Assembly (NCBI GenBank): GCA_020073615.1
Contig: JAIQEX010000006.1
Span: forward strand, 1 to 64,000
Source of the DNA: Terriglobia bacterium
Lineage (GTDB): Bacteria > Acidobacteriota > Terriglobia > Bryobacterales > Bryobacteraceae
Direction: 5' to 3'
Length of the DNA stretch: 64,000 nucleotides
A model generated the notes under the pieces. The model was not told where the DNA came from, made no database searches, and worked only from the letters and a program-made list of their open reading frames with translations. Shown one piece after another: positions 1 to 7,940 of the stretch (its first letter is position 1; each line of letters starts with the position of its first letter). Made by a program: the position numbers and the translations under genes.

Positions 1-153
1 CGTCTCAGAAAGAGCTCCGCGGAACAACTTGTTCGAACCGTGATCCATGAGGACGGCGGTCCGCTGATCCATAACGGCTGGGAAGACGAGCAACGCACCT
101 TCGACTCAACCTGCCGGAAGTTTCACCGTTTCCTCACTCAATCCCAACGCTGA
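1..153 (+). CDS. C-terminal end of an unrecognised open frame (partial)
   Basis: The frame is open from the window edge to a TGA at 151-153 and gives about 50 residues rich in charged amino acids (ending HRFLTQSQR). I do not recognise a domain. It lies next to insertion-sequence debris, so it may be the tail of a transposase or of a host gene cut by one. The evidence is only the open frame, and 50 codons can be open by chance at this GC content. Confidence 0.2.
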   Translation, partial: RLRKSSAEQLVRTVIHEDGGPLIHNGWEDEQRTFDSTCRKFHRFLTQSQR

Positions 154-197
154 GACCCGCAAGTTACCCACAGATTCCCCAGACGAACCGAAAATCT

Positions 198-290
198 TAC
201 GGGTTCCGCACCTTCCGCTGCCTCGAACTCGCGCTCTATCACTCACTTGGCAAACTGCCCGAGCCCGAATCAACCCACGAGTTTTTCTGA
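198..290 (+). pseudogene. transposase-like C-terminal tail (remnant)
   Basis: Reading from 198 gives about 30 residues containing LALYHSLGKLPEPESTHEFF and a TGA at 288-290. Short tails of this kind end some acidobacterial transposases; this rests on recall, not on a search. No upstream part of the same gene is joined to it. The remnant ends exactly where the minus-strand IS4-type transposase fragment begins, which suggests one element landed in another. Confidence 0.3.
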
Positions 291-1022
291 CGAACCCAAA
301 AAACAATTCCACTTTCCAGCGGTCCTTGTAGATGGCGGCAATGGTCGATGCCGCCAAGTGCAGCAGGTTGGTGAAGAACACCAGAATTTCCCGCTTGTCC
401 TCGTTCCAATACTCGATGCGCCGGAACAGCACAGGCTCCTCGCCCGCCTTCCTCAGTGCCGGCAGGCTGATGATCTGGTCGCGCCGCACCTTCCCCTTTT
501 CCGGCACCTCGCACTCTTCCTCCACCGCATAGACGGTGTTGGTCTTCATCCGCGTCACGAAAAAGACGCCCTCCCCGGTCATTTCCGCAAACCACTCAGT
601 CGAACCTACTTGCCGACAGATCGATAATGCTGCCGTCCAGGCTCACCAGCTTGTTCTTGAACCGGAACTTCTTGCGACCGCCTCGCGCGGCCACCTCCGT
701 CTGGCATTTTTCCAGCAGTTGATTGAAGACCGTCTGGTAGAGTTCCCACGGCCGGTTTTCATTGGCATACGCCAGCGTCGATTTCTTGGGAGTCTCGATG
801 ATGCCCAAATGCTTTAGCGGCGCTTCACACCCGGCCAAGCCCATGCAAACCTCCCGCAAGGACTTCAGCTGCGCCACCTGACAAAACAACATCGCCACGA
901 ACTGACCCAGCAGGTGAACCCCTTGGCGTTCCGTTCTGCGGAGTGTTGCTTCACCGCCCGCGCGAATTCCCCGCGGGAAAACAGTTGCAATAACTGCGAA
1001 AACACGCTACATACTTGAGTCA
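291..1022 (-). pseudogene. IS4-family transposase, decayed (frameshift plus internal deletion)
   Basis: The gene probably began with GTG at 1022; the first 40 residues (VFSQLLQLF...GFTCW) look like the DUF4372 N-terminal domain of IS4-type transposases. A frameshift near 905 moves the frame to QFVAMLFCQVAQLKSLREV, which runs on to SLDGSIIDLSASRFD near 600. There the centre of the gene is missing: the next recognisable text, WFAEMTGEGVFFVTRMK, belongs well downstream in family members. The remnant continues to IYKDRWKVELFF near 300, the region holding the last catalytic acidic residue, and then stops, so the C-terminus is lost. The element cannot make an active transposase. I found no intact terminal inverted repeats. 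Confidence 0.75.
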
Positions 1023-1221
1023 CGGCTGATCCTCTTTTCTCTGCGAGTGGTTCTTGCTCGAACCCACTTCAGCGTACAGGGGATCGGCCTGTTCGCGCAG
1101 TCGTCAGGCCGCCGTACTTATCGGGCTATTTTGGACAGCAATGAGCCTTTGGAGGTCCTCCGTGTGCATATGCCTCCACGTTTGGGCGTATGCAAAGAAA
1201 AGGCCGAGCTTCTTCACTGTC

Positions 1222-1611
1222 TTATCTTAAGGAGAGCGGACCACGTAACGTCTCTATAGAATAGAAGGCGCCTGTTATTTGCTTAATGCCAGCGAATTGA
1301 AGTTCCTTCGCAATGCCCGCCTTCGCTAAGACCTCCTCCATGAATGCCCGCTTGGCTACGAAATTCCAGATCATCGTGAGTCCGCCGGTGACAATCAGTG
1401 AGGAGCCAAGGGTCCTGAGAAGGATTTGCCACTGCTGGTGTCCTTTCCATGTATCCTCCATTCCTGAGAGCATCAATGCAATGCCGCCGACGACGGCTAT
1501 TATCACAGCCGTAAGGACCAGTCGGAGGTTCACTCGTTCTGTAAGCAGCTTAAAGCAGCTTGGATCTCTCCGTATCCATGGCACCGGCTTTCCGCCACGA
1601 GCGTTGTCCAA
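1222..1611 (-). CDS. membrane protein with two transmembrane segments, possibly truncated
   Basis: A 129-residue frame. Residues about 28-50 (LRLVLTAVIIAVVGGIALML) and about 68-88 (GSSLIVTGGLTMIWNFVAK) are hydrophobic enough to be two membrane spans. A charged cytoplasmic stretch with LAKAGIAKELQFAGIKQI follows. Such a two-helix N-terminus usually carries a larger soluble domain, and here the protein ends soon after, close to the insertion-sequence debris at its 3' side, so truncation is likely. I cannot assign a family. The start codon is uncertain. Confidence 0.45.
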   Translation of the reverse strand: MDNARGGKPVPWIRRDPSCFKLLTERVNLRLVLTAVIIAVVGGIALMLSGMEDTWKGHQQWQILLRTLGSSLIVTGGLTMIWNFVAKRAFMEEVLAKAGIAKELQFAGIKQITGAFYSIETLRGPLSLR

Positions 1612-1807
1612 GCCCTCTCAGGCTGAGCACCTCGATTCTACACAACTTGGCTGACGTCGCACAGTAACTCCATCGAGAACTCGGTAACTCCCCGCCGCTT
1701 GTGGCTACTCGCGATGGAACGGGCTGCCGCGACACTTTGCGCGCTGGACTCCGCAAGCAGAAGCACTATCGGTTCGGCCTGCCGAGCGCCTTGCTCGTTT
1801 AGTCGCC
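1612..1807. other. intergenic stretch without recognised gene
   Basis: I see no convincing coding frame, hairpin or promoter here between the M23 peptidase 3' end and the start of the small membrane protein. Confidence 0.4.
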
Positions 1808-3226
1808 CTATCTCTGCCGCTGGCGCCGTGCCGCCCTGCTTCTCCCGGTGGGCCGGTGCGGCGGGCCCGCGGCCGATTCCGTCCGCGATGTGCTTTGCCT
1901 TCCCGCGCTGCCGGGCTCCAGCTTGCTCAGGATGCGGTCCTTGATCCAGTGCTCGTCCCACCACTCGCGCGGGTTCACCTGCACGCCGTCCACCTGCATG
2001 CTGAAATGCACGTGCACGCCGCCCGCCAGCCCGGTCGAGCCGGCCACTCCCATGGGCCCGCCCTTCTTCACCATGTCGCCCACCTTTACGTCGATGCGGT
2101 TCAGGTGGCCGTAAATCGATTGCAGCCCGTAGCCGTGATCCAGCACCACGCAGTTCCCGTAAATGCCCAGGTCCGACGCCCACACCACGCGGCCGTCGTT
2201 GGCGGCGTTCACCGGCGCGTTCTGCACGTCCGAAAGATCGAAGCCCAGGTGCACCTGCTGGTCCACCGCCTTGCCTTTGTAGATGTAATTGCGCACGTCG
2301 GCGAACATCGACTCTTCCTTGCCGTAGTGAATGAACGGCCCGTTCCACAGGATCTTCTCTTCGGTCTTGAACCGCAGGTCGGCGAGCTGCTGGTTGTTCT
2401 TGCGCCGCATCTCGCCGTTGATCTTGAGAAAGCGCGCGAGCGTGTCCGGCCCCGGCGCCAGCGTGCCCGTGGGGTCGACCGAGTTCACCAGCTTGTCCAG
2501 CAGCGCATCGTCCACCGGAAAATCGCGCACGCGAAACTTCTTGGGGAACAGTTTGAACCAGAAGTGCGCGGTGGCTTCCGTGCCCGCCTGGTTGCGCGCG
2601 TAGACCAGCGGCGTGATATCCGCCGCCAGGTCCCAGGGATACGCGAACATGGAGAAGCGCTGGTCCGCCCGCCCCGGCAGCGGGAAACTGCGAAACGTGT
2701 ATTTGCCCACTTTGACGCCGGCTTCGCTCCACGAACCGCTGGGCGTGAAGGTCACCAGTTCCATGCCGCCCTGATTGATGTAGTGCTGCGCCTCGTCGGG
2801 AACCGCGCGCGGCAGCGTCAGAATCACGTTGACCTCGAACGCCGCGGTGTTGCTGGCAGCGCGCAGGTCGTTCGACACCGCCTCCACCACCAGCCGCGCC
2901 TTGCCTTCCTTGAGATTGGGCGCTTTGTTGCGTCCCACCTCGAAGGTGACGCGCCGCGCGGGCTGATGCCGGCTCCAGAACAGCCGGTGCGCCGGGGCAG
3001 TCTCCTGGTACACCGGGTACTGCGCTCCGTTCTGCTCCAGGTATGCGTTCACGCGGCGCACGCCGTGAGGATTTGCGATCTCCACCGTCACCGGCGTGGC
3101 GGCCCCGATAGTCTGCACCGCCGGCGCCATGCGCAAACCGGTGTGCTCGCCCAACGCGAAGATCACCGTGACGGCCACGATCAGGACGAAACCGATGCCC
3201 AGGAGGAACTTCACTTTTTCACCCAC
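1808..3226 (-). CDS. M23 family metallopeptidase (cell-wall endopeptidase), membrane-anchored
   Basis: The 472-residue product starts with a hydrophobic segment (residues 6-26), which should anchor it in the inner membrane with the rest in the periplasm. The C-terminal peptidase_M23 (LytM) domain shows the zinc ligands: HLGFD (H-x3-D), then YGH in SIYGHLNRI, and HVHF (H-x-H). M23 enzymes cut peptide bridges of peptidoglycan. The long middle part, with beta-rich periplasmic sequence, is of unknown role. The GTG start at 3226 overlaps the 3' end of the upstream S9 peptidase gene by 16 bases, so the two are probably translated from one message. After WWDEHWIKDRILSKLEP the last 35 or so residues are low-complexity and Arg/Ser-rich, unlike M23 ends; the natural stop may have been lost by a small frameshift. 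Confidence 0.85.
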   Translation of the reverse strand: MGEKVKFLLGIGFVLIVAVTVIFALGEHTGLRMAPAVQTIGAATPVTVEIANPHGVRRVNAYLEQNGAQYPVYQETAPAHRLFWSRHQPARRVTFEVGRNKAPNLKEGKARLVVEAVSNDLRAASNTAAFEVNVILTLPRAVPDEAQHYINQGGMELVTFTPSGSWSEAGVKVGKYTFRSFPLPGRADQRFSMFAYPWDLAADITPLVYARNQAGTEATAHFWFKLFPKKFRVRDFPVDDALLDKLVNSVDPTGTLAPGPDTLARFLKINGEMRRKNNQQLADLRFKTEEKILWNGPFIHYGKEESMFADVRNYIYKGKAVDQQVHLGFDLSDVQNAPVNAANDGRVVWASDLGIYGNCVVLDHGYGLQSIYGHLNRIDVKVGDMVKKGGPMGVAGSTGLAGGVHVHFSMQVDGVQVNPREWWDEHWIKDRILSKLEPGSAGRQSTSRTESAAGPPHRPTGRSRAARRQRQR

Positions 3227-5232
3227 GAATCGAGCCAGTCGAGCACCGTCTTGTACCAGAGCTGGCTGTTCTGCGGCTTCAGCACCCAGTGGCCTTCATC
3301 GGGAAAGAGCAGAAGTTTGGACGGGACCTTCTGCATCTGCAGCGCCGTGAAGAGCTGCATCCCCTGCTCGTAGGGCACGCGGAAATCCTGCTCGCCGTGG
3401 ACCACCAGGGTGGGCGTGTGAAAGTCTTTCACATAACGGCTGGGCGACATCTTCGCGTATTCCTCGGGCTTGTCCCAGGGAGTTCCTCCGTTTTCCCACA
3501 ACGGGAACCAGAGCTCCTCGGTGGCGCCGAATTCGTGGGCCAGGTCGTACACGCCATCGTGCGTCACCAGCGCCTTGAAGCGCTGCGTGTGGCCGAGAAT
3601 CCAATCGATCATGTAGCCGCCGTAAGAAGCGCCGGCCGCGCCCATCTTGGCCGCGTCGGCATACGGCAGGTCGGACGCCACGTGGTCCGTCACCGTCATG
3701 ATGTCGTCGAACGGTTTGCCGCCCCAGTCCTCGTTGATCTCGTCGATGAACTTCTGCCCGTAGCCGGTCGATCCGCGCGGATTGGGCATCACCACCAGGT
3801 AGCCCGCCGCGGCGAATACCTGCGCATTCCAGCGGTACGACCAGCTATGTCCCCAGAAACCCTGCGGGCCGCCGTGGATCAGCATCAGCACGGGGTACTT
3901 GCGCCCGGCCTCAAAGCCATAGGGCTTCACCACGAAACTCTGGACGCGCGAGCCGTCGGCGGCGTCCACCCAGAGCTCCTCGAGCGGCATGAGCTGGTGG
4001 GCGTTCAGCGTTTGGTCGTTGAGATGGGTGAGCGCCACCGGCGCGCCGCCCGTAGAAGCCGCGCGATAGATCTCGTTGGGCGAGACGCCGGTCTGCTGCG
4101 TGTAGACCATGGTCTTGCCGTTGCGCGTCAACTGCATGTCGTCCAGCTCGCTGTCGCCGGAGGCCGCCATGCGCACTGCGCCGCCGTTGACCGGAATCAG
4201 TTGGATGGCCTGCCGCCCGCGGTCTCCGGTGGTGAAGAACAGTTGCGCCGCATCCGGCGTCCACGCGAAGCTGTTGACCCACCGGTCCAGCGTCTCGGTC
4301 AGGTTGCTGACCTTTCCCGTGCTCCGTTCCAGCACCATCAGCCGAAACCGGTCGCTTTCGTAACCGGCGCGGAACTGGGCGCGCCACGCGAGGTACCTGC
4401 CGCCGGGCGAATAGCGCGGGCTCACATCGGCGCCCGGCGTGGCTGTAATCTTGCGCGCCTCGCCGCCCTTGATCGAAACCACGTAGAGGTCGGAATTCGT
4501 GCTGATGGCGGGCACCGGGTCGGCATTCATCGCGTAGCAGACCTCCGCGCCATCGGGCGAAATGTCGTAATCGTCCGGCCCGCCCAGCGAAAACGGTGGC
4601 ACGTCGCGCGGGCCCGGCGTCAGGTCCTTGGGCGCCCCACCCGCCACCGGAACCACCAGCAGGTGGCTGCGCCGCGCGGTCTGCCACCTGGTCCAGTGCC
4701 GGTAGAGCAGCTCGGTGTAAATGTGCGCCTTCACCTTGCTGCTCTTCTCCGCGTCCAGGTTCCGTTTGTTGCAGGCGTCGTCGGCGCCGCACTCAGGGTA
4801 CAGGTCGCTGGTGAACAGCAGGTTCTTGCCGTCGGGCGAGAAGAGCACGCCATCGGCCTCGGTGGCCAGGCTGGTCACCTGCTTCGCGTTCCCGCCATCG
4901 GCATCCATCAGCCAGATCTGCGACGACCCGCCGCGGTCGGAGATGTACGCGATCCGCCGCGAATCGGGCGACCAGCGCGCCCGCTGGTTGGCCTCCCCGT
5001 CATGCGTGAGCTGGCGCGGCGCGCCGCCCTCGAGCGCGACCGTCCAGATCTGCTGCGGCTTGCGGTTGGCGGCCACATCCACGGTCTGCACCGTGAACGT
5101 CACCCAGCGGCTATCGGGCGAGATCTGCGGATCGCCGATCCGTTTCAACTCCATCATCGCGTTGACATCGAACGGCCGCTTCTGGGCGAACACCATCGCC
5201 GCCGAAGCCAGGAAAAACAAGAGCCGGCGCAT
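3211..5232 (-). CDS. S9 family prolyl oligopeptidase-type serine peptidase, exported
   Basis: I place the start at the ATG at 5232, because MRRLLFFLASAAMVFAQKRP is a clear signal peptide, and not at the longer frame that opens at 5346. The mature protein has an N-terminal WD40-like/TolB-type propeller (repeats such as SPDSRWVTF, SPDSRRIAYISD, SPDGKNLLF) and a C-terminal alpha/beta-hydrolase domain. The catalytic serine sits in GASYGGYM, the aspartate in HGEQDFRVP and the histidine in DEGHWVL, so the triad is complete. It probably degrades short peptides in the periplasm. It overlaps the downstream M23 peptidase gene. Length, about 673 residues, is usual for acidobacterial S9C enzymes. Confidence 0.92.
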   Translation of the reverse strand: MRRLLFFLASAAMVFAQKRPFDVNAMMELKRIGDPQISPDSRWVTFTVQTVDVAANRKPQQIWTVALEGGAPRQLTHDGEANQRARWSPDSRRIAYISDRGGSSQIWLMDADGGNAKQVTSLATEADGVLFSPDGKNLLFTSDLYPECGADDACNKRNLDAEKSSKVKAHIYTELLYRHWTRWQTARRSHLLVVPVAGGAPKDLTPGPRDVPPFSLGGPDDYDISPDGAEVCYAMNADPVPAISTNSDLYVVSIKGGEARKITATPGADVSPRYSPGGRYLAWRAQFRAGYESDRFRLMVLERSTGKVSNLTETLDRWVNSFAWTPDAAQLFFTTGDRGRQAIQLIPVNGGAVRMAASGDSELDDMQLTRNGKTMVYTQQTGVSPNEIYRAASTGGAPVALTHLNDQTLNAHQLMPLEELWVDAADGSRVQSFVVKPYGFEAGRKYPVLMLIHGGPQGFWGHSWSYRWNAQVFAAAGYLVVMPNPRGSTGYGQKFIDEINEDWGGKPFDDIMTVTDHVASDLPYADAAKMGAAGASYGGYMIDWILGHTQRFKALVTHDGVYDLAHEFGATEELWFPLWENGGTPWDKPEEYAKMSPSRYVKDFHTPTLVVHGEQDFRVPYEQGMQLFTALQMQKVPSKLLLFPDEGHWVLKPQNSQLWYKTVLDWLDSWVKK

Positions 5233-5339
5233 ACATGACGATTGTAACCCGCCCGGTGCGCGGTGCCGCCGCTCGGAGTGTCTGAAAGTTGCGTTGACGG
5301 AAAAATCGGCTTTTGGGCCGTGGGGCTTACGATGGAAGT

Positions 5340-5708
5340 ATGCCATCCGACCGCAACAGCCTCCAAGCCCTCAAAGACATGGCGGAGGAAACGGAACTGC
5401 TGATCTCCACCACGATCACACTCCCCGAAAACCGCACGCCCGCCGCACTGGACTTGCTGAAATCCTCAATGCGCCTCATGGATGACATGCTGAAGCAGAG
5501 CCCCAAGCCCGCTGCCATCCTGGGGCATAAGGGCGGCAGCTCCACCGCTCGAAAGCTCGGCACGGAGCATTACCGCCGCATGGCCGCTGCACGCAAGACG
5601 CGGCTTGGCGGCAGGCCCCGCAAGCAAGCCGACCATCAACCTGATCGGTGGCACCAAGACCCGCACCGGGCTCAAAGTCAAGGCAGTGTTGGACACGAAC
5701 GAGTATGA
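5340..5708 (+). CDS. small conserved protein of unknown function, 3' end fused to transposase debris
   Basis: The ATG at 5340 opens a 122-codon frame. The first 85 residues or so look like a genuine small protein: MPSDRNSLQALKDMAEE, TLPENRTPAALDLL, then a basic C-terminal region AARKTRLGGRPRK. Proteins of this type occur in acidobacterial genomes, without known function. After GGRPRKQ the frame runs out of frame through the end of an ISAzo13-type transposase, so the last 37 residues or so are probably not native. The gene lies 107 bases downstream of, and divergent from, the S9 peptidase start at 5232. Confidence 0.55.
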   Translation: MPSDRNSLQALKDMAEETELLISTTITLPENRTPAALDLLKSSMRLMDDMLKQSPKPAAILGHKGGSSTARKLGTEHYRRMAAARKTRLGGRPRKQADHQPDRWHQDPHRAQSQGSVGHERV

Positions 5709-5814
5709 GACCGGAATCAAAGTGTCTGACGAGCAGCTTGACGAAATCCAGCTCAGGCGCCACAAAGTTCATCCGGCGTGGAACTACACGATCTCGCCTC
5801 GCCGGCACACATGA
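5608..5814 (+). pseudogene. ISAzo13-type transposase, C-terminal remnant
   Basis: This frame reads INLIGGTKTRTGLKVKAVLD, DTNEYETGIKVSDEQLDEI and HPAWNYTISPR. That order (NLI..T.T.TGL, LD.N.Y..GIK.SD, F/H..WNYTI) is the C-terminal signature of ISAzo13-family transposases. Only about the last 65 residues remain. The fragment overlaps the end of the small conserved protein in another frame, so the insertion or a later deletion joined the two. No terminal repeats or second copy were found in the window. Confidence 0.65.
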
Positions 5815-5890
5815 CCATCCTGCGATTGACCATATTATTTTCTTAACTCCTCCTAAGATCTAAGATGAAAGCGTCTCGAATTTCACCTAT

Positions 5891-5916
5891 GAGGTGCCAT
5901 TTGCGGTGGCACCCTC
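5891..5916. other. short inverted repeat (possible hairpin)
   Basis: GAGGTGCCA and TGGCACCCTC flank a 7-base loop (TTTGCGG), giving a stem of about 8 pairs. It sits between the ISAzo13 remnant and the next small gene. No T-run follows on either strand, so it is a weak terminator candidate at best; it might also be a relic of an element end. Confidence 0.3.
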
Positions 5917-5980
5917 CAGCTATCCCTAACCTTTTCAGAGCGATTGTAGCAGAACGTTTACGGCGATATCATGTGACCAG

Positions 5981-6154
5981 ATGAAGACCCCTCCGCCCAT
6001 TCATTTCCCCGAAGGCGGCACGCCATCCGAACGCCTGGACGTGGCACTCCGTAAGGTGCTAACGGTGCCGAAAGAAGCGATCCTGCGGGAAGAGGCCCAG
6101 GAGAAGCGCCAGCGTGCGAAACGGCGCGCGAAGTTCACGGAGAAACCGGTGTAA
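5981..6154 (+). CDS. small basic conserved hypothetical protein (57 aa)
   Basis: ATG at 5981 to TAA at 6152-6154. The product begins MKTPPPIHFPEGGTPSERLD, continues LRKVLTVPKEAILREEA and ends in a strongly basic tail (KRQRAKRRAKFTEKPV). Very short proteins with the same pattern (a central L.KVLTV.K..., then Arg/Lys-rich end) are common beside many genes in acidobacteria, and some resemble the antitoxin side of orphan toxin pairs, but no toxin is adjacent here. Function unknown. Confidence 0.5.
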   Translation: MKTPPPIHFPEGGTPSERLDVALRKVLTVPKEAILREEAQEKRQRAKRRAKFTEKPV

Positions 6155-6265
6155 TTGGGGCTTCTCCGCGTGATCTCCGCGTTCTCCGCGCGTCGAGTGA
6201 AACTGCCGGGAGTGCTGTCCGGTCCGAGGCACGACCTCGCTAGCGTTGCGGCCGATCCGCCGGGG

Positions 6266-7924
6266 TCACGCGTTGCCGCGATCTTCCGCGGCATCGTTCC
6301 AGCGCGTCTCGGCCGCGGGCGGGATGTAGCTCATGGCCCGCTCGGTGACGGCGCAAATGGTGAGGCTCGGGTTGACCCCCAGGTTGGCCGCCAGCACGCT
6401 GCCGTCGCACACGTACATGTTGCGGTAGCCGAACATGCGGTTGCGGTAATCGACCACGCCGAGCGCCGCCGAGCCGGCCATGGGGCATCCGCCCAGAATG
6501 TGTGCGGTCCCGGGAATATCGAACAGGATTTCCGAGACCATGCTCATGGGCGTGCCGCCCAGCAGCGCCGCCACCTTGCGCGCAAATTCATTGGCCTGCG
6601 GAATGTACGTGGGGATGCGCCGGCCCTCGCTCACCAGCGTCCTTTGGAACGGCCAGAACCACGGCCGCCCCAGGCGCATGGCGATGTGGCCGTCGAGGGT
6701 CTGCATACACAGCAGGATCATCGACTCCCGCGCCCAGCCGAAGGGATGCAGGCAGCGCGCGGTGCGGATGGGATGGCGCAGCATCCCGGCGGCCAGGTTG
6801 CGCAGCCAGAGCAGGACGCGCCCAAACCCCGGCCGGCCATCGGTCAGCAGGGTGGCCAGCAGGCCCATGGCGTCGGAACGCGCGGGGTAGCGCGTGGCCT
6901 CGATGTGGGTGTGCTCGTCGAGGTAGAAGCCGGAGCCGATGGCGATGCCCAGCGAGAGATCGTCGCGGCTGCCCGGCACGCGCACTCCGATCAGCGACTC
7001 GCAGTTGGTGCGCACGCGCTGGCCCAGCCGTGCGCTGATGGCGGGCAGCGATTCCTTCTCCTGGAGACGCAGCAGCAGGTCCAGAGTGCCCAGGGCGGAG
7101 GCAGCGAAGACCACGCCGCGGCAGGTGAAGCGGCGCGGTTCCCTGGCGAACCGGGCCGTGGATTTCACCGTCCGCACTTCGTACCCCTCGCTGCCGTCGG
7201 CCTTGCCGCCGAGCGGCGCCACATCCACCACCCGGGTTTCGGCGAAGACGCGGGCGCCGTGCTTTTCCGCGAAGTAGAGGTAGTTCTTGTCGAGAGTGTT
7301 CTTGGCGTTGTAGCGGCACCCCATCATGCAGCCGCCGCAGGCCACGCAGGTGGCGCGCTCGGGGCCCTCGCCGCCGAAGTACGGGTCCGGGCAGGCGCAA
7401 CCTCCGGCCTCGCCCTCGGGAGCTTCGAGCACGGCCACCCGGGTGCGGTAGTAGGTACCGCCCACGCCCGCGGCGCCGGCCGCCTGCTTGAGGATGTGGT
7501 CCGCCGGCCCCAGAATGCGGTTCTCGGTGACGCCCAGCATGCGCATGGCGGTGGCGTAGTGGGCCGGCATCTCCGTCTTCCACGGCGCCAGGCCGGCCCA
7601 CGATCCGTTCTCCCAGATCGTGTCCCGCGGCACCAGCAGGGTATTGGCGTAGGTGATGGAGCCGCCGCCCACGGCGCAGCCGTGCAGGATCAGCACGTGG
7701 CGGAACGGTTCGATGTTGAAGAAGCCGTGCAGCCCGATGGCGGGCCGCCAGATCCAGCGCGCGATCGACCAGCTCGTGGCCGGCAGGGTCTCCGGCGTCC
7801 AGCGGCGGCCCATCTCCATGACCGCCACGCGGTAGCCCTTCTCGGTCAGGCGATGCGCCGCCACGCTGCCGCCAAAGCCGGAGCCGATCACGATGAAATC
7901 GAAATCCAAGCTGGGTTCCGGCAT
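6266..7924 (-). CDS. GMC-type flavin oxidoreductase (cholesterol-oxidase-like)
   Basis: Residues 8-30 hold the FAD-binding Rossmann motif (IVIGSGFGGSVAAHRL), and HGCAVGGGSITYANTL follows as in GMC oxidoreductases and cholesterol oxidases. The C-terminal half carries the typical end: HILGGCPMAG, then a VCDGSVLAANLGVNPSLTI segment that closes the FAD site. An internal cysteine-rich stretch, CVACGGCMMGCRYNAKNTL near residue 200, is found in a bacterial subset of the family and resembles an iron-sulfur motif without proof that it binds one. No signal peptide is visible. The substrate is unknown; sterol-like alcohols are one guess. It follows the exported SRPBCC-like gene at 7941-8783 by 16 bases on the same strand, so the two are probably cotranscribed. 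Confidence 0.88.
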   Translation of the reverse strand: MPEPSLDFDFIVIGSGFGGSVAAHRLTEKGYRVAVMEMGRRWTPETLPATSWSIARWIWRPAIGLHGFFNIEPFRHVLILHGCAVGGGSITYANTLLVPRDTIWENGSWAGLAPWKTEMPAHYATAMRMLGVTENRILGPADHILKQAAGAAGVGGTYYRTRVAVLEAPEGEAGGCACPDPYFGGEGPERATCVACGGCMMGCRYNAKNTLDKNYLYFAEKHGARVFAETRVVDVAPLGGKADGSEGYEVRTVKSTARFAREPRRFTCRGVVFAASALGTLDLLLRLQEKESLPAISARLGQRVRTNCESLIGVRVPGSRDDLSLGIAIGSGFYLDEHTHIEATRYPARSDAMGLLATLLTDGRPGFGRVLLWLRNLAAGMLRHPIRTARCLHPFGWARESMILLCMQTLDGHIAMRLGRPWFWPFQRTLVSEGRRIPTYIPQANEFARKVAALLGGTPMSMVSEILFDIPGTAHILGGCPMAGSAALGVVDYRNRMFGYRNMYVCDGSVLAANLGVNPSLTICAVTERAMSYIPPAAETRWNDAAEDRGNA

Positions 7925-7940
7925 AACGGGTCCCGGCCGA

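Noticed and set aside
3289-5238. A 649-codon open frame on the plus strand over the S9 peptidase gene
   Set aside because: Shadow of a clearly coding gene with complete catalytic triad; composition is Arg/His-rich with no recognisable domain.
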